Positions 8,701-17,765 are shown, counted from the first letter of the stretch. The stretch is 64,000 bases of DNA from Mycobacterium adipatum (GCF_001644575.1 NZ_CP015596.1:2170001-2234000), one strand, 5' to 3'. The notes: generated from the sequence alone by a model not told the origin. Program-made: numbers and translations.

Positions 8701-10550
8701 TGGCCACTTTGTTACGCATCGCGACCGCAGGCTCCGTCGACGACGGTAAGTCGACGCTGATCGGTCGGCTGCTGTTCGACTCCAAGGCCGTCATGGAAGA
8801 TCAGCTGGCCGCCGTCGAACGCACCTCCAAGGAACGCGGAAACGATTACACCGACCTGGCTTTGGTGACCGACGGCCTGCGCGCGGAGCGTGAGCAGGGC
8901 ATCACCATCGATGTCGCCTACCGCTACTTCGCGACGGCCAAGCGCAAGTTCATCATCGCCGACACCCCGGGCCATGTGCAGTACACCCGCAACATGGTGA
9001 CGGGGGCTTCCACTGCGCAGCTGGTGATCGTGCTGGTCGACGCCCGGCACGGGCTGTTGGAACAGTCGCGCCGGCACGCCTTCCTGGCCTCGCTGCTGGG
9101 CATCCAGCACATCGTGCTGGCGGTCAACAAGATGGACCTGGTGGACTGGGATGAGCAGCGGTTCAACAAGATTCGTGATGACTTCCACGAGTTCGCGGCG
9201 CGGTTGGACATCCACGATGTGACCACGATCCCGATGTCGGCGCTCAACGGCGACAACGTCGTCACCAAGTCCGATGTGGCGCCCTGGTACGAGGGGCCGG
9301 CGCTGCTCAACCACCTCGAAGAGGTGTACGTCGCCGGTGACCGCAACCTGGTCGACGTCCGCTTCCCGGTGCAGTACGTCATCCGGCCGCAGACCCGCGA
9401 GCACGCAGACCATCGCAGCTATGCGGGCACCGTTGCCGGCGGCGTCATGCGCACCGGGGATGACGTCATCGTGCTTCCGGCCGGCAAGACCAGCCGTATC
9501 ACCGAGATTGCCGGGCCCTCCGGACCGGTCGACGAGGCGTTTGCATCCATGGCGGTGTCGATCAGTCTCGCCGACGATATCGACATCTCGCGGGGCGACA
9601 TGATCGCCAGGCCGAACAACCAGCCCGATGTCACACAGGAATTCGACGCCACCGTGTGCTGGATGGCCGACGGTTCGGCACTCGAACCCGGCCGTGACTA
9701 CATCATCAAGCACACCACCCGGACCACCCGGGCGCGGGTGTCGGCGCTGGACTATCGTCTCGACGTCAACACGCTGCATCGCGACAAGAGCGCCACGGCG
9801 CTCAAGCTCAACGAACTCGGGCGCGTCACGCTGCGCACCCAGGTCCCGCTGCTGCTCGACGAATACTCGCGCAACCCGGCCACCGGGTCGTTCATCCTCA
9901 TCGATCCGGACAACAACGGCACCGTCGCCGCGGGCATGGTGCGCGACACCGAACCGGCGGCCAACCGCGCCGCCAGCCCCAACGCGGTGCGCCACCAGAA
10001 TCTGGTCTCCGCCAACGACCGGCTGTCCAAGGGCTCGACGGTGTGGTTCACCGGGCTGTCTGGTTCCGGGAAGTCCTCGGTGGCAATGCTCGTCGAGCAG
10101 AAGTTGCTGGCCGCCGGCCGCCCGGCCTATGTGCTCGACGGGGACAACCTGCGGCACGGGCTGAACGCCGATCTGGGCTTCTCGATGGACGACCGCGCCG
10201 AGAACCTGCGCCGGCTCGCCCATATCGCGACGCTGCTGGCCGACTCCGGACAGATCGTGCTGGTCCCGGCGATCAGCCCGCTGGAGGCGCACCGGGAGCT
10301 GGCCCGCAAGGTGCACGCCGAGCAGGGCTTCGATTTCTACGAGGTGTTCTGCGACACCCCGCTGGAGGATTGCGAACGCCGCGACCCGAAGGGGCTCTAC
10401 GCCAAGGCGCGTCGTGGCGAGATCACTCATTTCACCGGCATCGACAGCCCGTATCAGCGGCCGAAGAACCCGGACCTGCGGTTGACACCGGATCTGTCGC
10501 CGGAGGACCTGGCGCAGCAGGTTGTGGATCTGCTGGGCAAGAATGACTGA
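8700..10550 (+). CDS. cysNC: bifunctional CysNC: ATP sulfurylase GTPase subunit / APS kinase
   Basis: 616 residues. The N-terminal ~430 residues form an EF-Tu-like GTPase: P loop GSVDDGKS near residue 11, DTPGHVQYTRNM (G3), NKMD (G4). The C-terminal ~180 residues are an APS kinase with its own P loop, GLSGSGKSS near residue 450, followed by VLDGDNLRHGLN and LVPAISPL. Fusion of these two steps is standard in mycobacteria and yields PAPS. The start overlaps the last base of cysD, and the 3' end overlaps cysQ by eight bases, so all three proteins should be made in fixed proportion. Confidence 0.97.
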   Translation: MATLLRIATAGSVDDGKSTLIGRLLFDSKAVMEDQLAAVERTSKERGNDYTDLALVTDGLRAEREQGITIDVAYRYFATAKRKFIIADTPGHVQYTRNMVTGASTAQLVIVLVDARHGLLEQSRRHAFLASLLGIQHIVLAVNKMDLVDWDEQRFNKIRDDFHEFAARLDIHDVTTIPMSALNGDNVVTKSDVAPWYEGPALLNHLEEVYVAGDRNLVDVRFPVQYVIRPQTREHADHRSYAGTVAGGVMRTGDDVIVLPAGKTSRITEIAGPSGPVDEAFASMAVSISLADDIDISRGDMIARPNNQPDVTQEFDATVCWMADGSALEPGRDYIIKHTTRTTRARVSALDYRLDVNTLHRDKSATALKLNELGRVTLRTQVPLLLDEYSRNPATGSFILIDPDNNGTVAAGMVRDTEPAANRAASPNAVRHQNLVSANDRLSKGSTVWFTGLSGSGKSSVAMLVEQKLLAAGRPAYVLDGDNLRHGLNADLGFSMDDRAENLRRLAHIATLLADSGQIVLVPAISPLEAHRELARKVHAEQGFDFYEVFCDTPLEDCERRDPKGLYAKARRGEITHFTGIDSPYQRPKNPDLRLTPDLSPEDLAQQVVDLLGKND

Positions 10551-11277
10551 CCACGAACTGGCGGCCCGGCTGGCTACCGAAGCCGGGGAACTGCTGCTGA
10601 CGGTGCGTGCGGAATTCGCCGACGCCGACGCCAAGGAACGAAAGGCTGCCGGCGACAAGCGGTCCCACGATTTCCTGGTGGCTGCGCTGGCCCAGCACCG
10701 CCCGGCGGACGCCGTGCTCTCCGAGGAGGGCGCCGATGACCCGGTCCGACTGAACGCCGAGCGGGTATGGATCGTCGACCCGCTGGACGGCACCCGTGAG
10801 TTCTCCGAACTCGGCCGCCAGGACTGGGCTGTGCACGTGGCGCTGTGGGAGCGCGGCGAACTCGCGGCCGGTGCGGTCGCGCTGCCGGCTCAGGGCGTCA
10901 CACTTGCCACCCCCGTGGTGGAGGCGCCGCCGAGCGCCCCCGGCGCCCCGCGTGTGGTGGTGTCGCGCACCCGGCCGCCCGCGGTCGCGCTCGCCGTGCG
11001 GGATGCCCTCGGTGGCACCCTGGTCGAAATGGGTTCGGCCGGTGCCAAGGTCGCCTCGGTGGTGCAGGGCATCTCCGATGTCTACGTGCATGCCGGTGGC
11101 CAATACGAGTGGGACTCGGCGGCCCCGGTGGCGGTGGCCCGCGCGGCGGGACTGTTCACCGCCCGTATCGACGGTTCGCCGCTGGCCTACAACCAGTCCG
11201 ACGTGTCGCTACCCGATCTGATCGTCTGCCGGCCCGAGCTCGCCGATGCCGTGCTGGCGGTCACCACGGCGCACTGA
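10543..11277 (+). CDS. cysQ: 3'(2'),5'-bisphosphate nucleotidase CysQ
   Basis: 244 residues of the inositol monophosphatase fold. Metal-binding motifs are visible: LSEEG (about residue 60) and WIVDPLDGTREFS (about residues 76-88), with a late GGQYEWDSAAPVAVA segment corresponding to the family's second Asp motif. It removes the 3'-phosphate from PAP or PAPS, clearing the inhibitory by-product of sulfation. The ATG at 10543 lies inside the end of cysNC (AATGACTGA), giving an 8-base overlap; an upstream in-frame ATG at 10522 would sit deeper in cysNC. In M. tuberculosis cysQ is unlinked to cysDNC; here it is fully coupled. Confidence 0.93.
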   Translation: MTDHELAARLATEAGELLLTVRAEFADADAKERKAAGDKRSHDFLVAALAQHRPADAVLSEEGADDPVRLNAERVWIVDPLDGTREFSELGRQDWAVHVALWERGELAAGAVALPAQGVTLATPVVEAPPSAPGAPRVVVSRTRPPAVALAVRDALGGTLVEMGSAGAKVASVVQGISDVYVHAGGQYEWDSAAPVAVARAAGLFTARIDGSPLAYNQSDVSLPDLIVCRPELADAVLAVTTAH

Positions 11278-11291
11278 CGCCGCACGGGGGG

Positions 11292-12164
11292 TTATCCCGA
11301 CCGCGCGATGATCACCGGCACCCGTGCCGCGTGCGCGACAGCCGAACTCACCGAGCCCAGCAGCAACCCGGCGAAACCGCCGCGACCGTGGCTGCCCACC
11401 ACCAGCAACTGGGCGTCCTTCGACTGCTCCAGCAACTGATTCGCGGGCCAGTCGCGGGTGACCACCCGCCGCACCGTCACATCGGGGTAGCGCTCTTGCC
11501 ACCCGGCCAGCCGCTCCGCCAGGGCCTCCTCGGCCTGCTCGACGACCATCGTCCAGTTGGCGTAGGCGAAGCCGGCGTCGGCGACGGCGTCGCTGTAGGT
11601 GTGCACGGCCACCAGCGGAACGCCGCGCCGGGACGCCTCGTCGAAGGCGATCGCCACCGCGGATTCCGACGTCGGCGAACCGTCGATGCCGACGACCACG
11701 GGGCCTGTTGCGCGCTCCTCGTCGTGGAACACCGCGATCGGGCAATGCCCGTGGTGCACCAGTCCGGTACTGACCGACCCGAGCAGTCGGCCGCTGATCG
11801 CGCCGAGGCCGCGGCACCCGACGACCACCATGGTCGCGTCCTTGGACAGATCCGCCAGCGTCGCGACGGCGTTTCCGGATACCGCCAGGGTCTCGACCGT
11901 GACCTCGTCGTGGGTGGCCAGATTGGCGATGCGGGCGGCTTCGGTGAGGATCTCGGTGCTTCTCCGGTCACGGGCCTGCAACCATTCCTCGCTGACGGGC
12001 ACATCGAGCCACATGGCCGCCTCGATGGTGGGAAGCACGTGGACCAGCGTGAGGGGAATGTTGCGAAGGTGCGCATCCCGGGCGGCCCAGTCCACGGCCT
12101 GCTCGGAGGCGGGGGATCCGTCGACTCCTACGATGATGCCGTGATGTGTTGACTGAGAGGGCAT
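11292..12164 (-). CDS. tandem-domain universal stress protein
   Basis: 290 residues, two UspA domains, each starting with GIIVGVDGS or VVVGIDGS and each with a complete ATP-binding G-2x-G-9x-G(S/T) motif: VVVGCRGLGAISGRLLGS in the first and VVGSHGRGGFAGLLLGS in the second. This matches the Rv1996/Rv2005c/Rv2623 class of DosR-controlled USPs, where Rv2623 is a known ATP-binding growth regulator. The chosen ATG follows an AAAGGACTT ribosome site; the frame is open further upstream without a better site. It converges on cysQ with a 14-nt gap. A DosR-like box lies about 100 nt upstream. Confidence 0.93.
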   Translation of the reverse strand: MPSQSTHHGIIVGVDGSPASEQAVDWAARDAHLRNIPLTLVHVLPTIEAAMWLDVPVSEEWLQARDRRSTEILTEAARIANLATHDEVTVETLAVSGNAVATLADLSKDATMVVVGCRGLGAISGRLLGSVSTGLVHHGHCPIAVFHDEERATGPVVVGIDGSPTSESAVAIAFDEASRRGVPLVAVHTYSDAVADAGFAYANWTMVVEQAEEALAERLAGWQERYPDVTVRRVVTRDWPANQLLEQSKDAQLLVVGSHGRGGFAGLLLGSVSSAVAHAARVPVIIARSG

Positions 12165-12263
12165 TTCAAGTCCTTTCCACTGTGCTTGGCGGCGTGCCGG
12201 CAGGTTCAGACTCAACCTATGCCGGTGCCCCCCGGGCGGTCTGCACACCTAGGTCCCGGGTGC

Positions 12264-12280
12264 AGGGGTCTAAGGTCATT
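12264..12280 (-). promoter_or_regulatory. candidate DosR box upstream of USP (11292)
   Basis: Minus-strand core GACCTTAGACCCC matches the consensus half GACTWWAGTCCC with two differences. It sits about 100 nt before the USP start and overlaps the last codons of the upstream SRPBCC gene. Confidence 0.45.
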
Positions 12281-12869
12281 CGCGTCGGGCCCGAGCGTTC
12301 GCCTCGATCTGACGCAGGGTCGCTCGCATGATGTGACCCACAAACGGCCGGATCAGCCACCAATAGCGCAGAAACCGTCGCCGTGAAGCCGGATCGGTCG
12401 TCACTGTTCGACATTCGTAGCTGAGCAGCGTGGCCTTCGCGCCGTAGGGCAGGATGGAGAAATTGGCGGCGATCTTGCCCCATCCAGGTTCGCGAAAGCC
12501 GGGGAAGTCGGCCGCCGCGATGTCGCGCCATTCGATGGTGGGCTGCCAGAATTTTCCCACCGCGGCGAAGGCGACTTCGCGATCGCGCTGTTCGCCGAGG
12601 AATGTCCACCCCGGCAGCCCCATGTCGGGACCGATGACGATCCGGGGCGCGGGGGCGGGCACACCCTTACGGGAGAGCCGGGCCGGTAGGCCCCGAAGCC
12701 ACATTGCCGTATCCAACAACGGCGAATGCACCGTCAGCAGGTCGAGTTCCCGCGCGGCCGCAAATGTCGTCGCCGGATCGGACTGCACGATGATGTGCTC
12801 GGAGATGGTGACGTCATAGGTCGGCATGGTCGCGTCGATCAGAAGCGCGGTGGACTCGCACGTGGTCAT
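12276..12869 (-). CDS. SRPBCC (polyketide cyclase/START-like) family protein
   Basis: 197 residues. YDVTISEHIIVQSDPATTFAAARELDL is the first strand and helix of an SRPBCC helix-grip fold, and the remaining pattern (GPDMGLPGW, FAAVGKFWQPTIEW, AANFSILPYGAKATLLSYE, then a final long helix) fits the fold. Such proteins bind a hydrophobic ligand; no ligand can be named. The ATG at 12869 has GGGGAC upstream; a second ATG at 12827 (MPTYDV) is possible. The upstream region, shared with the divergent USP at 13071, carries two minus-strand DosR-like boxes, so membership of the hypoxia regulon is likely. Confidence 0.75.
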   Translation of the reverse strand: MTTCESTALLIDATMPTYDVTISEHIIVQSDPATTFAAARELDLLTVHSPLLDTAMWLRGLPARLSRKGVPAPAPRIVIGPDMGLPGWTFLGEQRDREVAFAAVGKFWQPTIEWRDIAAADFPGFREPGWGKIAANFSILPYGAKATLLSYECRTVTTDPASRRRFLRYWWLIRPFVGHIMRATLRQIEANARARRE

Positions 12870-12901
12870 GTCCCCATGTTCGGCCGGTCCTTGGCTTGTC
12901 A

Positions 12902-12919
12902 CCAGTGCCGTTGGTCCTC
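12902..12919 (-). promoter_or_regulatory. candidate DosR box, SRPBCC gene (proximal)
   Basis: On the minus strand the core reads GAGGACCAACGGCACTGG, close to the GGGACCWWNGGCCC variant of the DosR box. It is about 33 nt upstream of the SRPBCC start. Confidence 0.5.
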
Positions 12920-12932
12920 GATGGCGCGCCGA

Positions 12933-12949
12933 ACGGGCCGAAACTCGAT
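12933..12949 (-). promoter_or_regulatory. candidate DosR box, SRPBCC gene (distal)
   Basis: Minus strand ATCGAGTTTCGGCCCGT differs from GACTTTCGGCCC by one base in the core (GAG for GAC). It is about 65 nt upstream of the SRPBCC start, a usual DosR distance. Confidence 0.5.
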
Positions 12950-12984
12950 CCGGTACCGGCGTGCGGCCGGGACGTGTCGCCAAG

Positions 12985-13003
12985 AAGGGACTTTCGGCCC
13001 GTC
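12985..13003 (+). promoter_or_regulatory. DosR box upstream of USP (13071)
   Basis: AAGGGACTTTCGGCCCGTC contains GGGACTTTCGGCCC (12987-13000), a near-ideal DosR box, about 70 nt before the USP start. Confidence 0.8.
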
Positions 13004-13070
13004 CGTGGGCGGCCCGCGTTCCATAGGCTCACGGGTGGAACGCCACAGGCCAGGAACCTTGGAGACGCGA

Positions 13071-13943
13071 ATGACCCGCACGCAGCCGCCGAGATCGATC
13101 GTGGTCGGTATCGATGGATCGGACGCCGGTCTGCGGGCGGCCCGGTGGGCGGTGGACGAGGCGGCGAACCGGGGGTTGGCACTGCGCCTGGTGCACGTCA
13201 TCGAGCCCGGCTCGCAAGCCGTCCGGCTGGAGACCGAGTACGCCCATATCGCGCTACGGTCCGCTCGAGCTGCCGCGTACGCCGTCAGCCCGCGGGTGAG
13301 CATCGACACCGTCGTCAAGCGCGGTGGCATCGATACCGTGCTTGCCCGCGAGTCGCGCACCGCGGAGATGCTGTGCATCGGATCGGCGGCCACCGACGAG
13401 CGTGACGAGTCGACAGGCCCGTTGCTTTCGGCCCGTTTGGCTCATACCGCCCGGTGCCCGGTCGCGGTGATCGGCGTTGCCGACGAGCGTGCCGCTGCGC
13501 AGGGCCCTTGTCTGGCCGTCGTCACGACCGATTCGTCCGCGCGAGAAGCGATGCTGCGGGACGCGCTGGACCAAGCGCGGCGGCGGAGGTTGCCGCTGCT
13601 GGTGGTGGACGCGGCAACGGCCGGCCGTCTCGACCCCGACGACGATGCGATGCGTATCCGCGAGGCGCAGCTTTGCCGGAGCTATCCCGATGTCGTGGTG
13701 CATCGGGTGGTGGTGCAGACCGATATCGGTGCGTTTCTGGCCCAGATCACGCCAGCCGTGGCGCTGACGATGGTCGACGCGGATGCGCTGCGGCACGGTG
13801 TGGGTGCCGTCCGAGCCGAGTTGACTCGAGCCGAGCACCGCCGGTGCGGGACTGCTCCCGACGACCGATCCCGGTTCACGACCAACGACATTGCCGCGGA
13901 ACTAGTTTCGACAGGTGAGCGGGCGGATACGGTATCGCGTTGA
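13071..13943 (+). CDS. universal stress protein, degenerate nucleotide motifs
   Basis: 290 residues with two UspA-like halves. The first begins SIVVGIDGSDAGLRAARWAVDEA, a good family start, but where the G-2x-G-9x-GS loop should be it reads CIGSAATDERDESTGPLL, and the second half has no recognisable ATP loop (ALTMVDADALRHGVGAVR). It therefore probably does not bind ATP in the usual way, and resembles the Rv3134c-type DosR USPs more than the Rv2623 type. ATG 13071 follows GGAGACGCGA; the frame is open upstream to 12726, but the strong DosR box lies inside that extension, so the short form is preferred. Confidence 0.88.
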   Translation: MTRTQPPRSIVVGIDGSDAGLRAARWAVDEAANRGLALRLVHVIEPGSQAVRLETEYAHIALRSARAAAYAVSPRVSIDTVVKRGGIDTVLARESRTAEMLCIGSAATDERDESTGPLLSARLAHTARCPVAVIGVADERAAAQGPCLAVVTTDSSAREAMLRDALDQARRRRLPLLVVDAATAGRLDPDDDAMRIREAQLCRSYPDVVVHRVVVQTDIGAFLAQITPAVALTMVDADALRHGVGAVRAELTRAEHRRCGTAPDDRSRFTTNDIAAELVSTGERADTVSR

Positions 13944-13976
13944 CGCCGGCGATGTCCGGTGTTCGGTTGCCGGCGA

Positions 13977-15011
13977 TCATGCTCCGGTGTCACACCGGAG
14001 CACCGCGGCCCCGTCGAAACGGCCGGCCTTGAGATCGACGAGAGCCTGCTGCGCCTGGGCCAGTGGGTACTCGTGGGTGGTCACCGCCAGGTGGTGCTCG
14101 GCGGCGAAGCGCAGGAACGCTTCCCCGTCGGCGCGGGTATTGGCTGTCACGCTACGGATTTCGCGTTCGTAGAACAGCTCGCGTTGGTAGTTGAGCACCG
14201 GTACATCGCTGAGATGGATGCCGGCGATCGACAGGATCCCGCCGCGGTCCAGCGCGCGCATCGCCACGGGCACCAGATCGCCGACGGGGGCGAAAAGGAC
14301 GGCGCTGTCCAGCGGCTCCGGGGGCTCGTCGTAGGCACCGGTTGCCGACGCGGCGCCAAGATCCAGTGCCAGCCGCTGCGCCTGCTCACCGCGGGTCATC
14401 ACGTGCACGGTGGCCCCCTGGGCCAACGCGATCTGTGCGGTCAGGTGTGCGCTGCCGCCGAACCCGTAGATGCCGAGGCGTCCGCCTCTCGGCAGGCCCG
14501 CGCGTTGCAGTGCGCGGTAGCCGATGATGCCGGCACACAACAGCGGAGCCAGTTCGACATCGGTGTACCCAGGGGGCAGTCGGTAGGCGAACGCCGCCGG
14601 GACGGTGGCGTACTCGGCGTAGCCGCCGTCCCTGTCCCACCCGGTGTACAACGATTGCGGGCACAGGTTCTCGGCGCCCCGCCGGCAGTATCGGCACGTC
14701 CCGCAGGTCTGGCGGAGCCAGGCGACACCCACCCGGTCACCGACGGAGTAGTCCGAGACGTCGGGTCCGAATGCGGCCACGGTGCCGACGATCTCGTGTC
14801 CCGGGGTGACGTGTGCGCTGTGTGGTGCCAGATCACCCTCGGTGACGTGCAGGTCGGTGCGACATACCCCGCAGGTGCGTACCTGCACCAGTAGTTCGCC
14901 CGGCCGGGGCCGGGGGATCGGCTTGCCTGCGTAGCGCATCGGGCCCGCGTCGATCGGGCCGGGCTCACGCACCACCCATGCCTTCATGCTGTCCGGCTGA
15001 CGCGCGGTCAT
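13977..15011 (-). CDS. zinc-dependent alcohol dehydrogenase (AdhA type)
   Basis: 344 residues of the medium-chain dehydrogenase family. Catalytic zinc ligands: Cys in [10 protein letters not shown], His-Glu in PGHEIVG. Structural zinc: the four-Cys cluster [15 protein letters not shown]. The nucleotide-binding motif is YGFGGSAHL in place of the more common GxGGxG. It oxidises or reduces alcohol/aldehyde with NAD(P); mycobacterial AdhA (Rv1862) is similar in type. Its ATG overlaps the TGA of the upstream USP (ATGA at 15008-15011), so the two are translationally coupled and probably share a DosR promoter. Confidence 0.9.
   Translation of the reverse strand: MTARQPDSMKAWVVREPGPIDAGPMRYAGKPIPRPRPGELLVQVRTCGVCRTDLHVTEGDLAPHSAHVTPGHEIVGTVAAFGPDVSDYSVGDRVGVAWLRQTCGTCRYCRRGAENLCPQSLYTGWDRDGGYAEYATVPAAFAYRLPPGYTDVELAPLLCAGIIGYRALQRAGLPRGGRLGIYGFGGSAHLTAQIALAQGATVHVMTRGEQAQRLALDLGAASATGAYDEPPEPLDSAVLFAPVGDLVPVAMRALDRGGILSIAGIHLSDVPVLNYQRELFYEREIRSVTANTRADGEAFLRFAAEHHLAVTTHEYPLAQAQQALVDLKAGRFDGAAVLRCDTGA
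13981..14001. terminator. hairpin between convergent genes
   Basis: Perfect 9-bp arms GCTCCGGTG / CACCGGAGC with a 3-nt loop, at the 3' end of the adh gene just inside its stop codon and 38 nt past the convergent USP stop. No U-tract, as is common in actinobacteria; it could end transcripts from either side. Confidence 0.4.
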
Positions 15012-15490
15012 CGGTTGACCAGCAAGACCGATGACGGGGTGTCGCAGAGGGCGAACCGGCCGAAGGGACCTGTCAGACGTCCGGCCGCGTCTTCTCCGTA
15101 GTTGCCCGAGACCATCAGTTGCACCGGTGGGTCATGCTCGAGCAGGAATGTCGGTATATCGTCGGGTACGTCCAAGATGTGGGTCTGGACGTCGGGGTAC
15201 GCGCCGGCCGATTCGGCCACCAGCGTCCCGACCACCGATCCACGAGCGATGACGGTTTCGATCTGCACCGGTACGCCGGTGCGGGTGGCCGCCGCGCGGG
15301 CCGCCCGCAGCGCGACCTCGGCAGCCGCCGCCGGCCGGGCGTGTGCCGACGTCGGCTCGACGACGTGCACCAGACGTAAGCGCACATCACGATCGACGGC
15401 TTCCTCGACGGCCCATTCCGCGGCATGCAGCGCCGACGCCGACTCATCGATGCCGACGACGACGGCCGCCGGCGGGTGCGTATGGGTCAT
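15008..15490 (-). CDS. short universal stress protein, apparent internal-deletion hybrid
   Basis: 160 residues. The first ~100 match the opening of a tandem USP ([22 protein letters not shown] ... [19 protein letters not shown]). The rest ([21 protein letters not shown] ... VLLVNR) matches the end of the second domain in the paralogues at 13071 and 46831, not the end of a first domain. So it reads as a 290-residue ancestor that lost about 130 residues, joining the halves in frame. The result has no ATP-binding loop. It heads a two-gene operon with the alcohol dehydrogenase (4-base overlap). A weak DosR-like site lies about 80 nt upstream. Confidence 0.85.
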   Translation of the reverse strand: MTHTHPPAAVVVGIDESASALHAAEWAVEEAVDRDVRLRLVHVVEPTSAHARPAAAAEVALRAARAAATRTGVPVQIETVIARGSVVGTLVAESAGAYPDVQTHILDVPDDIPTFLLEHDPPVQLMVSGNYGEDAAGRLTGPFGRFALCDTPSSVLLVNR

Positions 15491-15567
15491 CGTGTGCTCC
15501 AGGTCGACCGGTCAGCCGGGGAAGGGCCTCACCGGGTGACGGTACTGCACGCCGCCGCCCGCCGAAG

Positions 15568-15584
15568 CGGTCATCGGACCCCGA
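15568..15584 (-). promoter_or_regulatory. weak DosR-like site upstream of USP-adh operon
   Basis: The plus strand reads GCGGTCATCGGACCCC; only one half (CGG-N-CCC) matches the DosR box. It is placed about 80 nt before the USP start. Listed because the operon otherwise has no box. Confidence 0.25.
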
Positions 15585-15630
15585 TCCGCGAGGCGAAAGA
15601 CCCGCCCGCCTTCTCCCGCGCGGGGTTCGG

Positions 15631-16869
15631 TCACCCGATGACGGCTGTGATCGCCAGGGCGGCGACGCACACGACGACGACGGCGGTGGTGACGCAGTAG
15701 GCGATGAAACTCGGACGGCCGATCGTGAAGCGCCCCATGAGATCGCGGTCCCGGGAGATACCGATCATCGCGAACAGGATCGGTACCAGAAGCACCGCGT
15801 TGAGCACCTGGGTGGCCAGCAGGATGGTGACGAGCGGGACGGTGGGGACGAGCACGGCCGACGCGCCGAGCACGGTGACCGCGCCGAACGTCACATAGAA
15901 CGTCTTGGCCTCGGCGAAGGAGTCGTCGACGGCCGCCTCCGTGCCGGCAAACTCGCACACGGAGTACGCCGTCGACAGCGGCAGCACCGACGCGGCCAGC
16001 AACGCGGCGCCGATCAAGCCGGCGGCGAACAGGGTCGACGCTGCCCCTCCGGCGAGCGGCTCCAGCGCCCGCGCGGCATCGGCGGCATCGCGGATGGAGT
16101 GGCCGCCACTGTGCAACGTCGCCGCGCACGCGATCACGACGAAAAATCCGATGACGCCGGTGAGCACCGCACCGGTGACGACGTCGACCCGCTCAAGCAC
16201 GAGATCGGACGTGCGCAATTTCTTGTCGACGGCGTAGGACTGGATGAACGACAGCCCCCAGGGAGCGAGTGTGGTGCCGACGGTGGCCGTCACGATGGCC
16301 AGCGCGGCACCGTCGATGGGCATGCTGGGAACCAGCAACCCCTGCGCGGCAGCACCCCAGTCCGGTCGCGCCAGCACACCCGAAGCGATGTACGCCAGGA
16401 AGACGGTCGACAGCAGGAGAAGCACGTGTTCCACGCGGTGGAAGCTGCCCCTGAGCACCAGCAGCGAGACGATGATCGCTGCCGCGGGCACGCTCACGTA
16501 CCGGCTGATCCCGAAGAGTTCTGAACCGGCCGCGATCCCGGCGAACTCGGCGCAGGTGGTTCCGATATTGGCGACGACAAGGGCGGCCAGCGTCGCGCCG
16601 CCGACCCGGACGCCGTAGCGCTGACGGACCAGGCCGATCAGCCCCTGTCCGGTGACGACGCCCATGCGGGCGGCCAGCCCGTGGAACAGGATCAGCGCGA
16701 CGGTGGACAGCAGCAGCACCCACAACAGTTGGTAGCCATAGTCGGCGCCCAGCACGGAGTAGGTGGTGATGCCGGCCGGGTCGTCATCGGAGAGTCCCGC
16801 GAGCAGCCCGGGACCGACGACGGCCACCAGTGCGCCCAGGGTGAGTCGCCTGCGGCGGATCCGCGTCAC
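15631..16869 (-). CDS. Nramp-related divalent metal transporter
   Basis: 412 residues, about 11 membrane helices. It is recognisably Nramp (GPGLLAGLSDDDPAGITTYS in helix 1, GQGLIGLVRQRYG, AEFAGIAAG, helix 6 TTLAPWGLSFIQSYAVDKK). However, the canonical metal-site motifs are changed: DPGN is DPAG and MPH is APW. Loss of the Asn and Met ligands is the pattern described for Nramp-related magnesium transporters, so Mg2+ (or another hard cation) is a better guess than Mn2+/Fe2+. The GTG start overlaps the stop of the MgtE-N gene (GTGA), so the pair is translationally coupled; that partner also points to magnesium. Confidence 0.88.
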   Translation of the reverse strand: MTRIRRRRLTLGALVAVVGPGLLAGLSDDDPAGITTYSVLGADYGYQLLWVLLLSTVALILFHGLAARMGVVTGQGLIGLVRQRYGVRVGGATLAALVVANIGTTCAEFAGIAAGSELFGISRYVSVPAAAIIVSLLVLRGSFHRVEHVLLLLSTVFLAYIASGVLARPDWGAAAQGLLVPSMPIDGAALAIVTATVGTTLAPWGLSFIQSYAVDKKLRTSDLVLERVDVVTGAVLTGVIGFFVVIACAATLHSGGHSIRDAADAARALEPLAGGAASTLFAAGLIGAALLAASVLPLSTAYSVCEFAGTEAAVDDSFAEAKTFYVTFGAVTVLGASAVLVPTVPLVTILLATQVLNAVLLVPILFAMIGISRDRDLMGRFTIGRPSFIAYCVTTAVVVVCVAALAITAVIG

Positions 16870-17765
16870 TGCGCGGCTCTGCTCCGCCGGTGGCGGCGAC
16901 GGGGCCAGACATGGGAGCGCAGGAAACGCCGACCGCGCAACACGGGTGTGCTGGCCAACCGGGCGCGCCACCGTGCCGCGTGGTCGGCCGGCATTTCGGC
17001 AACGATGTCGGTGGCGTTCGAGCTGGGCATCGCCCGCAGGATCCGTTCGCCCACGCCGGGGTCCACCCGGATGGCTTCCGCGGCCACGGCGGGCGCCGTC
17101 GCGGCGAGCACCTCGGCGGCCGCCTCGGTGGCGAGACGCTCGACCATCGCCGCGAGCTCGGTGGCACCGAGGTGGTGCACGGCGGACCGGGGCGTCGCCA
17201 GTTGCACGGTGTGACCGCGGCCGGAGGTCATATGCAGGGCGTTCCATTCCACGATATCGCGTGGTGCCCGCGCCGCCAGCTGGGTCAGGCCGAGTCGTCG
17301 CAGTACTGCGCCGAAACCGACTTCGACGCCGATCAATTCGAGTCGATCCCCGGCCACCGAGGTGAGCGCGACGTCGGCCACCCTGGCGAGTCGCCGACCG
17401 ACGATATCGACGATCTGGGTGTCGAGGACATCTCGCACGATCAGAATCTCGTGGCGATGCAGCGCGGCATCGGCGCAAGCAATCTCGAACGCGGCGACGT
17501 CGACTCCGGTGCGCAGCGAAATTCCACCCGCGCCGACATTCTCGGTGACCGACCACGGCAGGAGCAGATCGTGTGCCCGCCGGCGCCGAACCAGCAGTCG
17601 CTGTACCCGCGGCGGGCCGGCTTGGATGTCGAGGCCGACGGACAGGTCGGCGAGTCGTCCGATCGTGCGGCCGTCGGTTCCGATGACACGCCGGCCCACC
17701 GCGTCGCTGAGCAGAAGAAGGCCGGGCGGTGCTGAGGCGCTCGCCGGCTTCCTGGAGCTGTTCAG
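16866..17765 (-). CDS. PRC-barrel / MgtE N-domain protein, probable CTG start
   Basis: About 299 residues if begun at the CTG at 17765; the first ordinary start is a GTG at 17699. The N-terminal part (LLLLSDAVGRRVIGTDGRTIGRLADLSV) is a PRC-barrel, which the GTG start would cut through its first strand. The C-terminal part (ELAAMVERLATEAAAEVLAA ... VGERILRAMPSSNATDIVAEMP) is the helical MgtE intracellular N domain, which in MgtE senses Mg2+ and gates the pore. Here it is a separate protein coupled to an Nramp-like transporter. Support for CTG: a perfect AGGAGG six bases upstream, and CTGA overlapping the upstream stop exactly as ATGA/GTGA does elsewhere in this window. Confidence 0.72.
   Translation of the reverse strand: MNSSRKPASASAPPGLLLLSDAVGRRVIGTDGRTIGRLADLSVGLDIQAGPPRVQRLLVRRRRAHDLLLPWSVTENVGAGGISLRTGVDVAAFEIACADAALHRHEILIVRDVLDTQIVDIVGRRLARVADVALTSVAGDRLELIGVEVGFGAVLRRLGLTQLAARAPRDIVEWNALHMTSGRGHTVQLATPRSAVHHLGATELAAMVERLATEAAAEVLAATAPAVAAEAIRVDPGVGERILRAMPSSNATDIVAEMPADHAARWRARLASTPVLRGRRFLRSHVWPRRRHRRSRAAQ

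Noticed and set aside
8712..10793. 693-codon frame antisense to cysNC
   Set aside because: Covers the conserved CysNC frame exactly and has no recognisable domain; a shadow of GC-rich codon bias.
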